Both the position numbers and the translations under genes were made by a program. 64,000 nt of DNA from the NCBI RefSeq assembly GCF_014174215.1, contig NZ_JABEQL010000014.1, forward strand, positions 1 to 64,000, written 5' to 3'. Positions 32,042 through 40,733 of this stretch are shown in pieces. Each line of letters starts with the position of its first letter. Position 1 is the first letter of the stretch. The notes under the pieces are model-generated. The model saw only the letters and a program-made list of their open reading frames with translations. It did not search any database and had not been told where the DNA came from. The stretch comes from Gluconacetobacter tumulicola. Lineage in GTDB: Bacteria; Pseudomonadota; Alphaproteobacteria; Acetobacterales; Acetobacteraceae.

Positions 32042-33795
32042 CCCTGCATGCCGCGCGGATTGGCACCCGCGTAAAGCCTGCCGTCCGCCTCGCGGCGGAT
32101 GGCAGAGAGCCGCCCTTCGCTCCAGTCGCCGCCGACCACGACATCATGGCCACGGTTACGGAGATCCTCCACGACATCCGCGCCGAAACGGCCCTCGACG
32201 ACGAGACGTGCGGGATGTGCGTCATGGGGCCAGAAACTGCCTGGCCAGTGTTCGCTATGAAAGCTCGGGGCCTCGATGGCCTGCTGGATGTTCATGCCGA
32301 AGCGGGTCATGCGCATGTAGAAGGTGAACGACCATTGGTCCTGCTGGTCGCCGCCGGGGGTGCCAAAGGCCATCCAGGGCTTTCCGTCCTTGAGCACGAA
32401 GCTGGGCGTCAGGGTGGTCCTGGGGCGTTTACGCGGCGCCAGCATATTCGGATGCCCCGCCCGCAGCGAGAACATCTGGGCGCGCGAGCCCAGGCCGAAA
32501 CCAAGCTCCGGTATGACGGGCGCCGACTGCAGCCACCCGCCCGACGGCGTGGCACTGACCATGTTGCCCTCGGCATCGACGACATCGACGTGGCAGGTAT
32601 CGCCTTTCGTGACGCCCATGTTCGAGACGGTCGGTTCGCCGACGCCGCTCGCAATGCGACCGCCCCCGTGGGCAGTGGGCAGGAATCCGGGCTCCGGCAC
32701 CCTGCCGTCCGGCCGGCCGGGACGAAGCTCCAGCGAAGCCCGCTCTCCGACCAGGGTCCGCCTGGCATCGTTGTAGGACGCAGACAGAAGCGTCGCGAGC
32801 GGAACGTCCGGCGTATCGCCGTAGAAGGCCTCACGGTCGGCATAGGCCAGCTTGGCGCATTCGGTGACGGTGTGGAGAAAATCGGCGCCACACGGGTCCA
32901 TGCCGGCGACATCGAATCCCTGCATCAGGGCAAGCTGCTGGAGAAACACCGGCCCCTGGCTCCACGGGCCGCATTTCAGGACGGTATACCGGCCATCCTG
33001 CAGCGAGACGGGATCTTCCAGGGTCGCCCGCCATGCGGCAAGGTCGGCCGATCTCAGCAACCCGGCATGGGGCGTTCCGCTACTGTCCATCATCGGAACC
33101 CGGCAGAAGCGGTCGATGGCTTCCGCGACGAAGCCGTCATACCACGCATGCCGCACGGCATCGATGCGGTCCTCGCGTGTCGCGCCGGCGGCGGCGTCCT
33201 TCAGGCGTTTCAGGGTCTCCGCCAGAACCGGCCGCCGCAGGAGCGTGCCCGCGGCCGGAACCACGCCGTCGGGCATGAAGGTCTTCGCGTTCTCGGGCCA
33301 ATGGTCGCGGAAGAGGCTCTCCACGCTGGCGATGGTCGCAACCATCTGGGGCATGACGGGCACACCCTGCACGGCATAGAAGATCGCATATTCGATGATA
33401 TCGGCGAAATCCCATGTCCCGAAGTCGCGCAGCATCAGGCACCAGGCATCGAAGGCGCCGGGCACGACGGCGGCCAGATGCCCGGTTCCCGGAATCTCCT
33501 CCAGGTCCAGGGCATGATAGGCGTCGATGCTCGCGCCGGCGGGCGAAACGCCCTGCCCGCAGATCACATGCTGCTTTCCGGTCCTGGCATGACTGACGAT
33601 GATGGGGGCATCTCCCGCCGGCCCGTTCAAATGCGGTTCCGCAACCCAGAGGGTGAACCCGGCGGCGACGGCAGCGTCGAACGCATTCCCGCCCCGTTCC
33701 AGTACGGCTTGCCCGACGCCGCTGGCCAGCCAGTGCGTCGAGGCGACGGCACCGAAGGAGCCGCAGAGTTCCGGGCGTGTCAGGAAGGGAGTCAT
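32023..33795 (-). CDS. Gamma-glutamyltranspeptidase family protein
   Basis: A 590-residue Ntn-hydrolase. The N-terminal part begins GAVASTHWLASGVGQAVLERGGNAFDAAVAAGFTL, typical of GGT. The cleavage/nucleophile region reads GDTCHVDVVDAEGNMVSATPSGGW, where Thr replaces the usual TTH context but a nucleophilic Thr is kept. No signal peptide is visible, unlike periplasmic E. coli GGT, so it may act in the cytoplasm, as in the YwrD/cephalosporin-acylase-like branch. Its ATG overlaps the transporter stop (33792-33795), so it is coupled to uptake. The substrate is likely a gamma-glutamyl or other amide compound; identity unknown. Confidence 0.88.
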   Translation of the reverse strand: MTPFLTRPELCGSFGAVASTHWLASGVGQAVLERGGNAFDAAVAAGFTLWVAEPHLNGPAGDAPIIVSHARTGKQHVICGQGVSPAGASIDAYHALDLEEIPGTGHLAAVVPGAFDAWCLMLRDFGTWDFADIIEYAIFYAVQGVPVMPQMVATIASVESLFRDHWPENAKTFMPDGVVPAAGTLLRRPVLAETLKRLKDAAAGATREDRIDAVRHAWYDGFVAEAIDRFCRVPMMDSSGTPHAGLLRSADLAAWRATLEDPVSLQDGRYTVLKCGPWSQGPVFLQQLALMQGFDVAGMDPCGADFLHTVTECAKLAYADREAFYGDTPDVPLATLLSASYNDARRTLVGERASLELRPGRPDGRVPEPGFLPTAHGGGRIASGVGEPTVSNMGVTKGDTCHVDVVDAEGNMVSATPSGGWLQSAPVIPELGFGLGSRAQMFSLRAGHPNMLAPRKRPRTTLTPSFVLKDGKPWMAFGTPGGDQQDQWSFTFYMRMTRFGMNIQQAIEAPSFHSEHWPGSFWPHDAHPARLVVEGRFGADVVEDLRNRGHDVVVGGDWSEGRLSAIRREADGRLYAGANPRGMQGYAVAR

Positions 33796-35081
33796 ACTGC
33801 TCTTGCTTTCTTCTTGCTTGTAATGTGCATATTCGTGACGCGCTGCGCGGTCATGAGGATCACGGCGGAGAGTACGCAGACGGCGATAACGTATCCGATC
33901 CAGGACAATCTGCCGCCCGTCACGCCGATGATCCACGCAAAGACCAGTTGCGCGGTGGACCCGAACAGCGTGACGCCGATGGAATAGGACAGGCCGATGC
34001 CGAAGGCCCGCTGGTCCCTGGGGAACAGCGAGGCAAGGAACGCCATCCCGGCACCACCCGAGATGGCGTTTCCGATCATGAGGACGGCGCAGGCAAGGGT
34101 AAGGCTCTCCAGGGAGGGCGCCTGGAGCATGAGCCAGAAAACGGGAAAATAGAGTGCGGCATTGACCAGTCGGGAGATGACGATCACCCGGCGCGCACCG
34201 TATCTGTCGGCAAGCAGCCCGCCAGCGACCGAACCCGCGAACCCGACAAGCCCATTGCTGATATTGATGAGCAGCGCCTTGCGGATCGGCATATGCAGCG
34301 TATGGACGGCATAGGTGACGACGAACTGGAAGAAATATTGCTGGATCGTGCTTCCAGCCTCATAGACGATTCCGATGGGCAGGCGCCTGAACGCATGGTT
34401 GTGGAACTGCCGCAGGAAATCGGCAAACGACAGGCGCTCCTCTTCCGATGGCACGGTTTCTTCCAGCGTTTTCCGAAGATAGATCCCGACCGGGGCGATC
34501 AGCATCCCGAAGACGAAGGGGAGTCTCCACGCCCAGTCGCGGATCGTATGCTCGTCGAAACCAAGGAAGAGGATCAGCCCCAGAAGGCCGGAGATCAGCG
34601 CGCCGAGATGCTGCCCGGTGGTTTGCCAGCTTCCGGCAAGGCCCATCCGCTCTTCGCGGGCGCTCTCCACCAGGATCGACGTGGCGGCACCCAGTTCCCC
34701 ACCCGCGGCAAACCCCTGCAACAACCGGGCGACAACAAGGGCGAGCGGGGCGAGGACGCCGATCGATGCGTATCCGGGCAGAAAGGCGATGATCGCACTG
34801 CCGGCGGCCATGACCCAGACAGTCAGGGTCATGGCGGCACGGCGGCCATACCGGTCCGCATAGGCACCGATGAGAAAGGCACCGAGAGGACGGACCAGGA
34901 AACCGATGCCGAAGGTAGCCAGCGTGAGCAGCAGCGCCGTATCGTTATGTCCCGCGGGGAAGAAGATGTGCGAAATGACGGTCGCGAACGTGGCATAGGC
35001 CGTGAAGTCGAACAGTTCAAAGGCGTTTCCGACGGCGGCGCCAACGATGTTCCTGCGGGACGATGCGGATGTCGGATTCAT
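33792..35081 (-). CDS. MFS metabolite:proton symporter (MHS family)
   Basis: A 429-residue, 12-helix carrier. MHS hallmarks are NAFELFDFTAYATFA in helix 1, FLVRPLGAFLIGAYADRYGRRAAM after helix 2, RLLQGFAAGGELGAATSILVE in helix 4 and GSWQTTGQHLGALIS in helix 5. Family members import organic acids, osmolytes or amino-acid derivatives with protons (ShiA, ProP, CitA). It lies 10 bp downstream of the TonB receptor gene and overlaps the GGT-like gene, implying a shared substrate. Confidence 0.9.
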   Translation of the reverse strand: MNPTSASSRRNIVGAAVGNAFELFDFTAYATFATVISHIFFPAGHNDTALLLTLATFGIGFLVRPLGAFLIGAYADRYGRRAAMTLTVWVMAAGSAIIAFLPGYASIGVLAPLALVVARLLQGFAAGGELGAATSILVESAREERMGLAGSWQTTGQHLGALISGLLGLILFLGFDEHTIRDWAWRLPFVFGMLIAPVGIYLRKTLEETVPSEEERLSFADFLRQFHNHAFRRLPIGIVYEAGSTIQQYFFQFVVTYAVHTLHMPIRKALLINISNGLVGFAGSVAGGLLADRYGARRVIVISRLVNAALYFPVFWLMLQAPSLESLTLACAVLMIGNAISGGAGMAFLASLFPRDQRAFGIGLSYSIGVTLFGSTAQLVFAWIIGVTGGRLSWIGYVIAVCVLSAVILMTAQRVTNMHITSKKKARAV

Positions 35082-35091
35082 GCAGCCGGCC

Positions 35092-37440
35092 TCAATATGT
35101 CAGCGACACGCGGCCGCCGATGAAACGGGGTGGTCCGGGAATGTAGAAATAGGTGGTGGAGGCATTTCCGGCGGTTTCCGCATATTGCCGGTTGAGGATG
35201 TTGCTTGCATAGGCCGTGACCGACCATGGACCGTTTTTCGGCCGGAACGTGACATGGGCTCCGAGCAGGAAATAGGTCGGCAGGCGATAGACGCCGACGC
35301 CGCCGGGGGTGATGGCCTGGCTGTCGCGATACATCCAGTCCACGCCACCTTCCATATTGTAGCGCGTGAAGACGTCGCTGCGATAATCGGCCTCGCCGTT
35401 CAGCGTCAGCTTGGGGATACCGGAATCGACACCGGCAAAGCTGTCGTAGAAACCCTGCCAGATCCCGGTCTTCGCGAAATAGGCATTGGTCTGCCCACGG
35501 TCGATATTGTTGAAGACCTGGTAGGTGCCACGCTCCCAGCCGAGATTCTGCGTCAGGAAGACATGCGGAAGGGGGTGCGCCTCGATGGAGGTCTCGAAGC
35601 CCCAGATATCCGATTTCGGCGCATTCACGATCTGCGACAGCGGTCCGTAACTCGGCACCAGGAAGGTGCCGACGACCTGCTGCCCATGATAATCATCATA
35701 GAACGCGGCAGCATTCAGGCGCAGACGGTTGGGAATGAGGTCGCTCTTGAAACCCGCTTCGAACGCCAGGACGGTTTCAGGTTCGAACGGGGCGAGCTGT
35801 GCCTGCGATACGGTATTGTTGGCCGTGAAACCGCCCGGTTTGAACCCCTTGCTGGTCTTGAAGTAGAGCAATGTTCCCTTCGTCGCCTGCCACTGCACCC
35901 CCAGAACGCCCGAAACCTGCGCCGAGAGAGTCGATTCGTTGTTGAACTGCTTGTCGTTGATGCCGAAATGCCGGGTGCTGAGGCCAAGCAGGGCGCGCTG
36001 GTCCAATGTATGATTGAGCCCTCCGAACAGCGTAATGTGATACGGCAGCCTGTAACTGACATGGCCGTATTCGGAAATGCTTTGCTGGGTGGACCGGAAG
36101 GCCGTCTCGCTGAGGTAACCGCGCTGCGGCAGATAGTCCGTAAAATCGAAATAATAGTTCTGCAGCATGCGCGTACGGTTATAGAACGCACCGACATCCC
36201 ATTGCAGGCGGTCGCCGGGGCTTGAATTGCGAAGCCGCACTTCCTGCGAGAAGACATTGGCGACGATATTGCGATAGGTGTCGCCGGTCGAAAGCGCCGT
36301 CGCATCCTGATCCGTGTATTCTGCGACACGTTCCGTCTCATAGGCGCTGATGGTCGAGAGCGTCACCTTCCCGAAATCATGGCTCATGTTGAGGTCGGCG
36401 CCCCAGAGCGTGTTGTGTTCGCTGGGCATCAGGCTGGCAGAACGCCCGATCATCTGCGCGAACTGGGGGCGGAGACTCCACTCGGCCTGCTGGTAACCGA
36501 GCTGCGGAATGGGCTGGGACGCGACGAGGCCGAGCGCGGGGCGCCCGGTCACCACCTGGTCGTCATCCTGCATCCAGTGGCCGGTCAGCTTGATGGTGGT
36601 GTGCTCGTCCGGGGTCCATTTCAGCTTGGCGCGCAGCGCGCCGTCATTGGCGTTCCCCAGATGGCTGCCGTTCTGCGGGTCATATTGCCACCCGCCACCA
36701 TGAACGGTCTGGCCGGCGATACGGAACGACAGATTGCGGGCAATGGGGCCGGAAATGAACAGATCCGTCCTCGATCGGGCATAACTGGCGATATCCTCCG
36801 TGACGCCACCATGCCAGTCGGGCGTGGGGTCGTTGGTATGGATCGAAACCTCGCCGCCCGTGTCCGCCATGCCGTGGGTAAATCCGACCGGACCGGGTGT
36901 GACATCGACGTTGGAGAGGTCGAACATCTGGCCGCCCATCATGGTGCTGAGCGGAAAGGCGACGTCATCGACGTAGGTCATCACCGAAGACATGTTGTTC
37001 TGCGTGAAATCGTTGAAGCCGATGCCACGGATGAAGAAGTTGGTGGTGCCGGTTCCGTTCATGCTCTGGATGGTGACGTTCGGCGCAACGCGCTGGAGAC
37101 CTTTGACGTCGAACACGCCCCTGTTGAGCAGCGTGTCGGCGGAAATATGGGTAACGGAATTCGCTTCGTGCTGCGCCTTCGAAAAACTGAAGGCACGGCG
37201 CGCCGAGTTCACGGTGATGGCTTCCGCCTCATCGCTACCGGCCTGATCGGCCGGGGCACGGGCCGCACCCTGCCTGGCACGCGGAGCATGGCCGTGGCTG
37301 CTGTTCCTGGGATGAGGCGCAATGCCCTCCGCGCGGGCTCCGGACAAGGGTGCTCCAACGGTCAGCGTGATGCCAAGGGCAGACAGCATCAGGTGCAGCC
37401 TGCGCGTTTGCGCTGTGCGAGCAGTTCTATGACCGGCCAT
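35092..37440 (-). CDS. TonB-dependent outer-membrane receptor
   Basis: A roughly 782-residue protein with a signal peptide (LMLSALGITLTVGAPLSGARA), a candidate TonB box (EAITVNS), a plug domain (DVKGLQRVAPNVTIQSMNG, FFIRGIGF) and a 22-stranded barrel ending in LTY, the aromatic C-terminus needed for Bam insertion. ATG 37440 has AGGA eight bases before it; ATG 37449 is also in frame. The sequence belongs to the broad TonB-receptor group related to FecA-less, non-siderophore types; nothing in it marks the ligand. It is the first gene of the receptor/MHS/GGT operon and has an AT-rich promoter region upstream. Confidence 0.92.
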   Translation of the reverse strand: MAGHRTARTAQTRRLHLMLSALGITLTVGAPLSGARAEGIAPHPRNSSHGHAPRARQGAARAPADQAGSDEAEAITVNSARRAFSFSKAQHEANSVTHISADTLLNRGVFDVKGLQRVAPNVTIQSMNGTGTTNFFIRGIGFNDFTQNNMSSVMTYVDDVAFPLSTMMGGQMFDLSNVDVTPGPVGFTHGMADTGGEVSIHTNDPTPDWHGGVTEDIASYARSRTDLFISGPIARNLSFRIAGQTVHGGGWQYDPQNGSHLGNANDGALRAKLKWTPDEHTTIKLTGHWMQDDDQVVTGRPALGLVASQPIPQLGYQQAEWSLRPQFAQMIGRSASLMPSEHNTLWGADLNMSHDFGKVTLSTISAYETERVAEYTDQDATALSTGDTYRNIVANVFSQEVRLRNSSPGDRLQWDVGAFYNRTRMLQNYYFDFTDYLPQRGYLSETAFRSTQQSISEYGHVSYRLPYHITLFGGLNHTLDQRALLGLSTRHFGINDKQFNNESTLSAQVSGVLGVQWQATKGTLLYFKTSKGFKPGGFTANNTVSQAQLAPFEPETVLAFEAGFKSDLIPNRLRLNAAAFYDDYHGQQVVGTFLVPSYGPLSQIVNAPKSDIWGFETSIEAHPLPHVFLTQNLGWERGTYQVFNNIDRGQTNAYFAKTGIWQGFYDSFAGVDSGIPKLTLNGEADYRSDVFTRYNMEGGVDWMYRDSQAITPGGVGVYRLPTYFLLGAHVTFRPKNGPWSVTAYASNILNRQYAETAGNASTTYFYIPGPPRFIGGRVSLTY

Positions 37441-37889
37441 GCATCCCATCCTATTCGATTATTCAATATCGATATGACATGGATATTTCGATAGTCGATA
37501 AAATCCGGTCGTGCAATGAATTTTTTTTGGCCTGGGAAATCGATAGGAATCATCAAATAATTGATTTTTATTGCTTTTATACCCACCCAGGAAGACGATC
37601 CCTGCTGCCCGGCGACGCGTGAACGCCATCCAGGCGCGATGCGAAGCGCAAGCGCGGATCGGTGTGGACAGACGGTATGGGAATGCCGGGCGCCAGCTCC
37701 GGATCAGTATTCCGGCATCGGCCCTGTCGAAGGCGGCGCAACCTGCCTGCGGCGCGATCTCGCGCGCGGCGTGCTCACGCCCGCCATTTCGCGATCATGT
37801 TGGCGCCCCGAAGCATCGGCAGGCGCACATGACGAACGGTGAAAGGTCAAGACAAGCGAGGACGGAAGCCCCGGCCGGGGTCGCCGCGC
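37441..37889. other. Intergenic region: AT-rich promoter with repeated TCGAT motifs, then no recognisable gene
   Basis: The first 150 bp (37441-37590) are AT-rich and contain many ATCGAT/TCGATA elements (for example ATATCGATAT near 37470 and TTTCGATAGTCGATAAAA near 37486). A minus-strand TTGCAC / TATCGA pair with 17-bp spacing is a weak promoter candidate for the receptor operon. From 37600 to 37889 the base composition becomes GC-rich again; small frames run through it on both strands but none has a recognisable fold, motif or ribosome site. Confidence 0.45.
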
Positions 37890-39272
37890 CTATCGGCTCT
37901 CCCCCGGGAGCATCTTCCCCGGATTGAGAATCCCGTTCGGGTCCAGCGTGCGCTTGAGCACACGCATCACATCCAGCGCCACCGGATCATGCTCGTCGGT
38001 CAGGAATTCGCGCTTCCCCAGCCCGACCCCATGCTCGCCGCTGCACGACCCGCCCAGCGCCAGCGCGCGCCGGACGATCTTCCGGTCCAGCGCCCAGGCC
38101 CGCTCCAGCCCGTCCGGCGTGGGCGGCACGAGGATGATCGTATGGAAATTGCCGTCCCCCACATGCCCGACGATGGGCGCCGTCAGGCCGGATTCCGCAA
38201 TATCCGCCTTCACCCCCACGATCAGCTCTCCCAGGGCCGAGATCGGCACGATCGCATCCGTCGTCATGGCGCTGTAACCCGGCCGATAGGCCAGACACGC
38301 CCAATAGGCATGATGCCGCGCCCGCCAGAGCGCCGCACGCTGGTTCGGATCGGTCTGCCAGTCGAAGCCCAGCCCGCCGCGATCCTCCACGATGGCCTCC
38401 ACCACCCCGATCTGTTCGCGCACCGATTCCGGCCCACCCACGAATTCCAGAAACAGCGTGGGCAGCGCACGCAATCCGCTCAGCAGGGAATATCGGATGC
38501 TGGCATCCATCTGCACGTCGTCGAGCAGTTCCAGCCGCCCGATCGGCACCCCGAACTGCAGGATGTCGATGGCCGTCGCCACCGCCTCCGACAGCGTCTC
38601 GAACTGCACGACGGCCGCCGCGATGCTTTCGGGAATAGGGTGCAGCCGCAACTGGACTTCCGTAATCACCCCCAGCGTGCCTTCCGACCCGACCAGCAGA
38701 TGCGTCAGGTCATACCCGGTCGCGGATTTGCGCACTCGCCCGCCGGTGCGCATCACCCGCCCGTCGGCCAGCACGGCCGTCAGCCCCAGCACATTCTCGC
38801 GGATCGTGCCGTAGCGCACCGCCGCCGTGCCCGAGGCCCGCGTGGCGCACATGCCGCCGATCGTGGCCTCCCCTCCCGGATCGACGGGGAAGAACAGCCC
38901 GGTATCGCGCAGCGTGTGATTCAGAAGCTGCCGGGTAATGCCGGCCTGCACCCGGCAATCCATGTCCTTCGGATTGACCGACAGCACATCCGTCATCCGC
39001 GACAGATCGAGGCTGATCCCACCCTCCGGCGGATTGACATGCCCTTCCAGCGACGTCCCGGCGCCGAAGGCGGCCAGCGGCACCCGATGCGCATTGCACA
39101 GCGCCACGCTCTGCGCCACGTCGTCCGTGCTCCGCGCGAACACCACGGCACCGGGCATGCTGGGCGCGTGATGGCCTTCGCCATGGCTGTGCTGCTCGCG
39201 CACAGCATCGGCGGTCGAAACCTGCCCATCCCCCAGCCGCGCGCGCAGGGCCGCAATCAGGTCGATATTCAT
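37890..39272 (-). CDS. FAD-binding oxidase, D-lactate dehydrogenase / GlcD-like
   Basis: A 460-residue flavoenzyme of the VAO/PCMH group. FAD motifs are VPLAAFGAGTSLEGHVNPPEGGISLDLSRM and the central FFPVDPGGEATIGGMCATRASGTAAVRYGTIRENVLGL; a C-terminal FAD-oxidase_C part holds GHVGDGNFH and the final CSGEHGVGLGKREF. These match D-lactate dehydrogenase (cytochrome) LDHD and glycolate oxidase GlcD. ATG 39272 has GGGAAG upstream; ATG 39293 is possible. No GlcE/GlcF subunit genes follow, favouring a stand-alone D-2-hydroxyacid dehydrogenase feeding electrons to the respiratory chain. Confidence 0.9.
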   Translation of the reverse strand: MNIDLIAALRARLGDGQVSTADAVREQHSHGEGHHAPSMPGAVVFARSTDDVAQSVALCNAHRVPLAAFGAGTSLEGHVNPPEGGISLDLSRMTDVLSVNPKDMDCRVQAGITRQLLNHTLRDTGLFFPVDPGGEATIGGMCATRASGTAAVRYGTIRENVLGLTAVLADGRVMRTGGRVRKSATGYDLTHLLVGSEGTLGVITEVQLRLHPIPESIAAAVVQFETLSEAVATAIDILQFGVPIGRLELLDDVQMDASIRYSLLSGLRALPTLFLEFVGGPESVREQIGVVEAIVEDRGGLGFDWQTDPNQRAALWRARHHAYWACLAYRPGYSAMTTDAIVPISALGELIVGVKADIAESGLTAPIVGHVGDGNFHTIILVPPTPDGLERAWALDRKIVRRALALGGSCSGEHGVGLGKREFLTDEHDPVALDVMRVLKRTLDPNGILNPGKMLPGESR

Positions 39273-39607
39273 GCGTTCCGCTTCCCTTCGCATCCATCCG
39301 TCAGGTCGGGGCCCTGGCCGATCGCCCGAATATAACGGCGTATTCAACACTTATCTGTCACTACCCCTGACGCAATCGCCCTCGGAGGGACAATTCAAAA
39401 AACCGTACGCCCGCCTTCAGCCCGGCAGACGAGCCCCTGGTTTCAGATTCGGACGGTGCATCGCGTATAATTGTCTTCCCTGCTGCAGGGACGACACATG
39501 CCCGCCGCCATACCGGGCACCTTGAGCGGTCATTCTTCGTCGCGTCGACATATTCTCTCCGATGACACGTCGCGCGTCCGGACTCTCTGGCTGAAAGCAC
39601 ATCACGA
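39273..39607. other. Divergent intergenic region, no gene seen
   Basis: About 335 bp between the oxidase start and the phosphodiesterase start. Small open frames cross it but none has protein-like composition or a ribosome site. It should contain two divergent promoters; I cannot place them confidently. Confidence 0.4.
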
Positions 39608-40669
39608 ATGGGCCGCATGCGTTACCCGTTGAAAGCCTCACCGATGAAGTCAGGGATATTCTTCTTCCTTCTGCTCTCTGTCCTGCTTCTTTCGTGCCCC
39701 TCCCCTGTGCCGGCAGCCACGGCACGCTCCGGATTCGTCATGACGGTACTGGGTGCGCGTGGGGGCATGCTGGACGGCAACCTCAGTGCCTACATGGTCC
39801 GGCCGGCAGGCGACGACCGCGCGGTCCTGTGCGACGCCGGAACCGCGACAGCCGGGCTCGTGGCGGCCGATCGGGCCGGGGCGCTGGATGACATTGCGCT
39901 CCCCCCCGGCACCGGCCTGACCCGCCCCGGCTATGTGCTGACGCACACCATCCGCGCCTATCTGATCAGCCACGCGCATCTTGACCATGTCGCGGGCCTG
40001 GTCGTCGCCTCACCCGATGACAGCGCCAAGCCGATCTACGCGCTGCCGGCCACTCTGCATGATATGTCGGAGCATCTGTTCAACTGGCGGATCTGGCCGA
40101 ATTTCGGCGACGCGGGGCAGGCCCCCATGCTGGGGAAATACCATTATCGCGCCCTGGTGCCGGGCCGGACGGAGCCGCTGCCCGGCACCGCGATGACCGT
40201 CACAGCCTGGCCGCTGAGCCATGGCGGCATCGAGTCGACCGCCTTCCTGATTGCGGCGAACGGGGCCTCGGTCCTGTATCTGGGGGATACCGGGCCCGAT
40301 ACCGTCGAGGGTGGGCACCGCCTGGACGATCTGTGGCGTGCGGTCGGGCCGCTAGTCAGGGCGCACCGATTGAAGGCCGTCGTCATCGAAGCCTCGTACG
40401 ACGACACCCGGCCGGACCGGTTGCTGTTCGGTCACATGACCCCGGCCTGGGTGGCGGACACGCTGCGGGACCTGGCGCGCCGGGCTGGCGGTCCAAGCCC
40501 CCTGCGCGGGCTGACAGTCCTGATCAGCCACGTCAAAGCCAGCCTGGCCGAGGGCCCCGCGCCGCAGGAGGCCATCCGGCGGGACCTGGTCCGGGACGCA
40601 GCGCGCGACGGACTGCAGGACGTCCGCTTCGTCATCGCCGAACAAGGACTGCGCCTGAACCTGGACTGA
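39608..40669 (+). CDS. Exported metallo-beta-lactamase-fold protein, class II cAMP phosphodiesterase-like
   Basis: Signature ISHAHLDHVAGL carries the metal-binding HxHxDH; a later His is in WPLSHGG and an Asp in YLGDTGPD, then ISHVKASL. This order matches class II cyclic nucleotide phosphodiesterases (yeast PDE1, Vibrio CpdP). The N-terminus has a hydrophobic signal (SGIFFFLLLSVLLLSC) with possible lipobox LLSC, so the enzyme is exported or lipid-anchored. ATG codons at 39608, 39617 and 39644 are in frame; the third gives the most compact signal. Hydrolysis of periplasmic cyclic nucleotides is the family role; local partners are not obvious. Confidence 0.82.
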   Translation: MGRMRYPLKASPMKSGIFFFLLLSVLLLSCPSPVPAATARSGFVMTVLGARGGMLDGNLSAYMVRPAGDDRAVLCDAGTATAGLVAADRAGALDDIALPPGTGLTRPGYVLTHTIRAYLISHAHLDHVAGLVVASPDDSAKPIYALPATLHDMSEHLFNWRIWPNFGDAGQAPMLGKYHYRALVPGRTEPLPGTAMTVTAWPLSHGGIESTAFLIAANGASVLYLGDTGPDTVEGGHRLDDLWRAVGPLVRAHRLKAVVIEASYDDTRPDRLLFGHMTPAWVADTLRDLARRAGGPSPLRGLTVLISHVKASLAEGPAPQEAIRRDLVRDAARDGLQDVRFVIAEQGLRLNLD

Positions 40670-40675
40670 GAACCT

Positions 40676-40710
40676 CCCTGGAAACACGCGCCGGATCATC
40701 ACAGCCCCAA
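40676..40710. repeat. Short fragment of the subtype II repeat
   Basis: GGAAACACGCGCCGGATCATC matches the right-hand part of the subtype II repeat (GGAAACGCGCGTCGGATCGC at 8896-8915). Only about 25-35 bases are present, in the gap between the phosphodiesterase and glycosyltransferase genes. Confidence 0.45.
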
Positions 40711-40733
40711 ACGCGGCTGATGTTCAGCGGCCC

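Noticed and set aside
37561-37927. Open frames of 93 and 118 codons downstream of the receptor promoter
   Set aside because: No ribosome site, no recognisable motif, and the second overlaps the oxidase gene end; composition is not protein-like.
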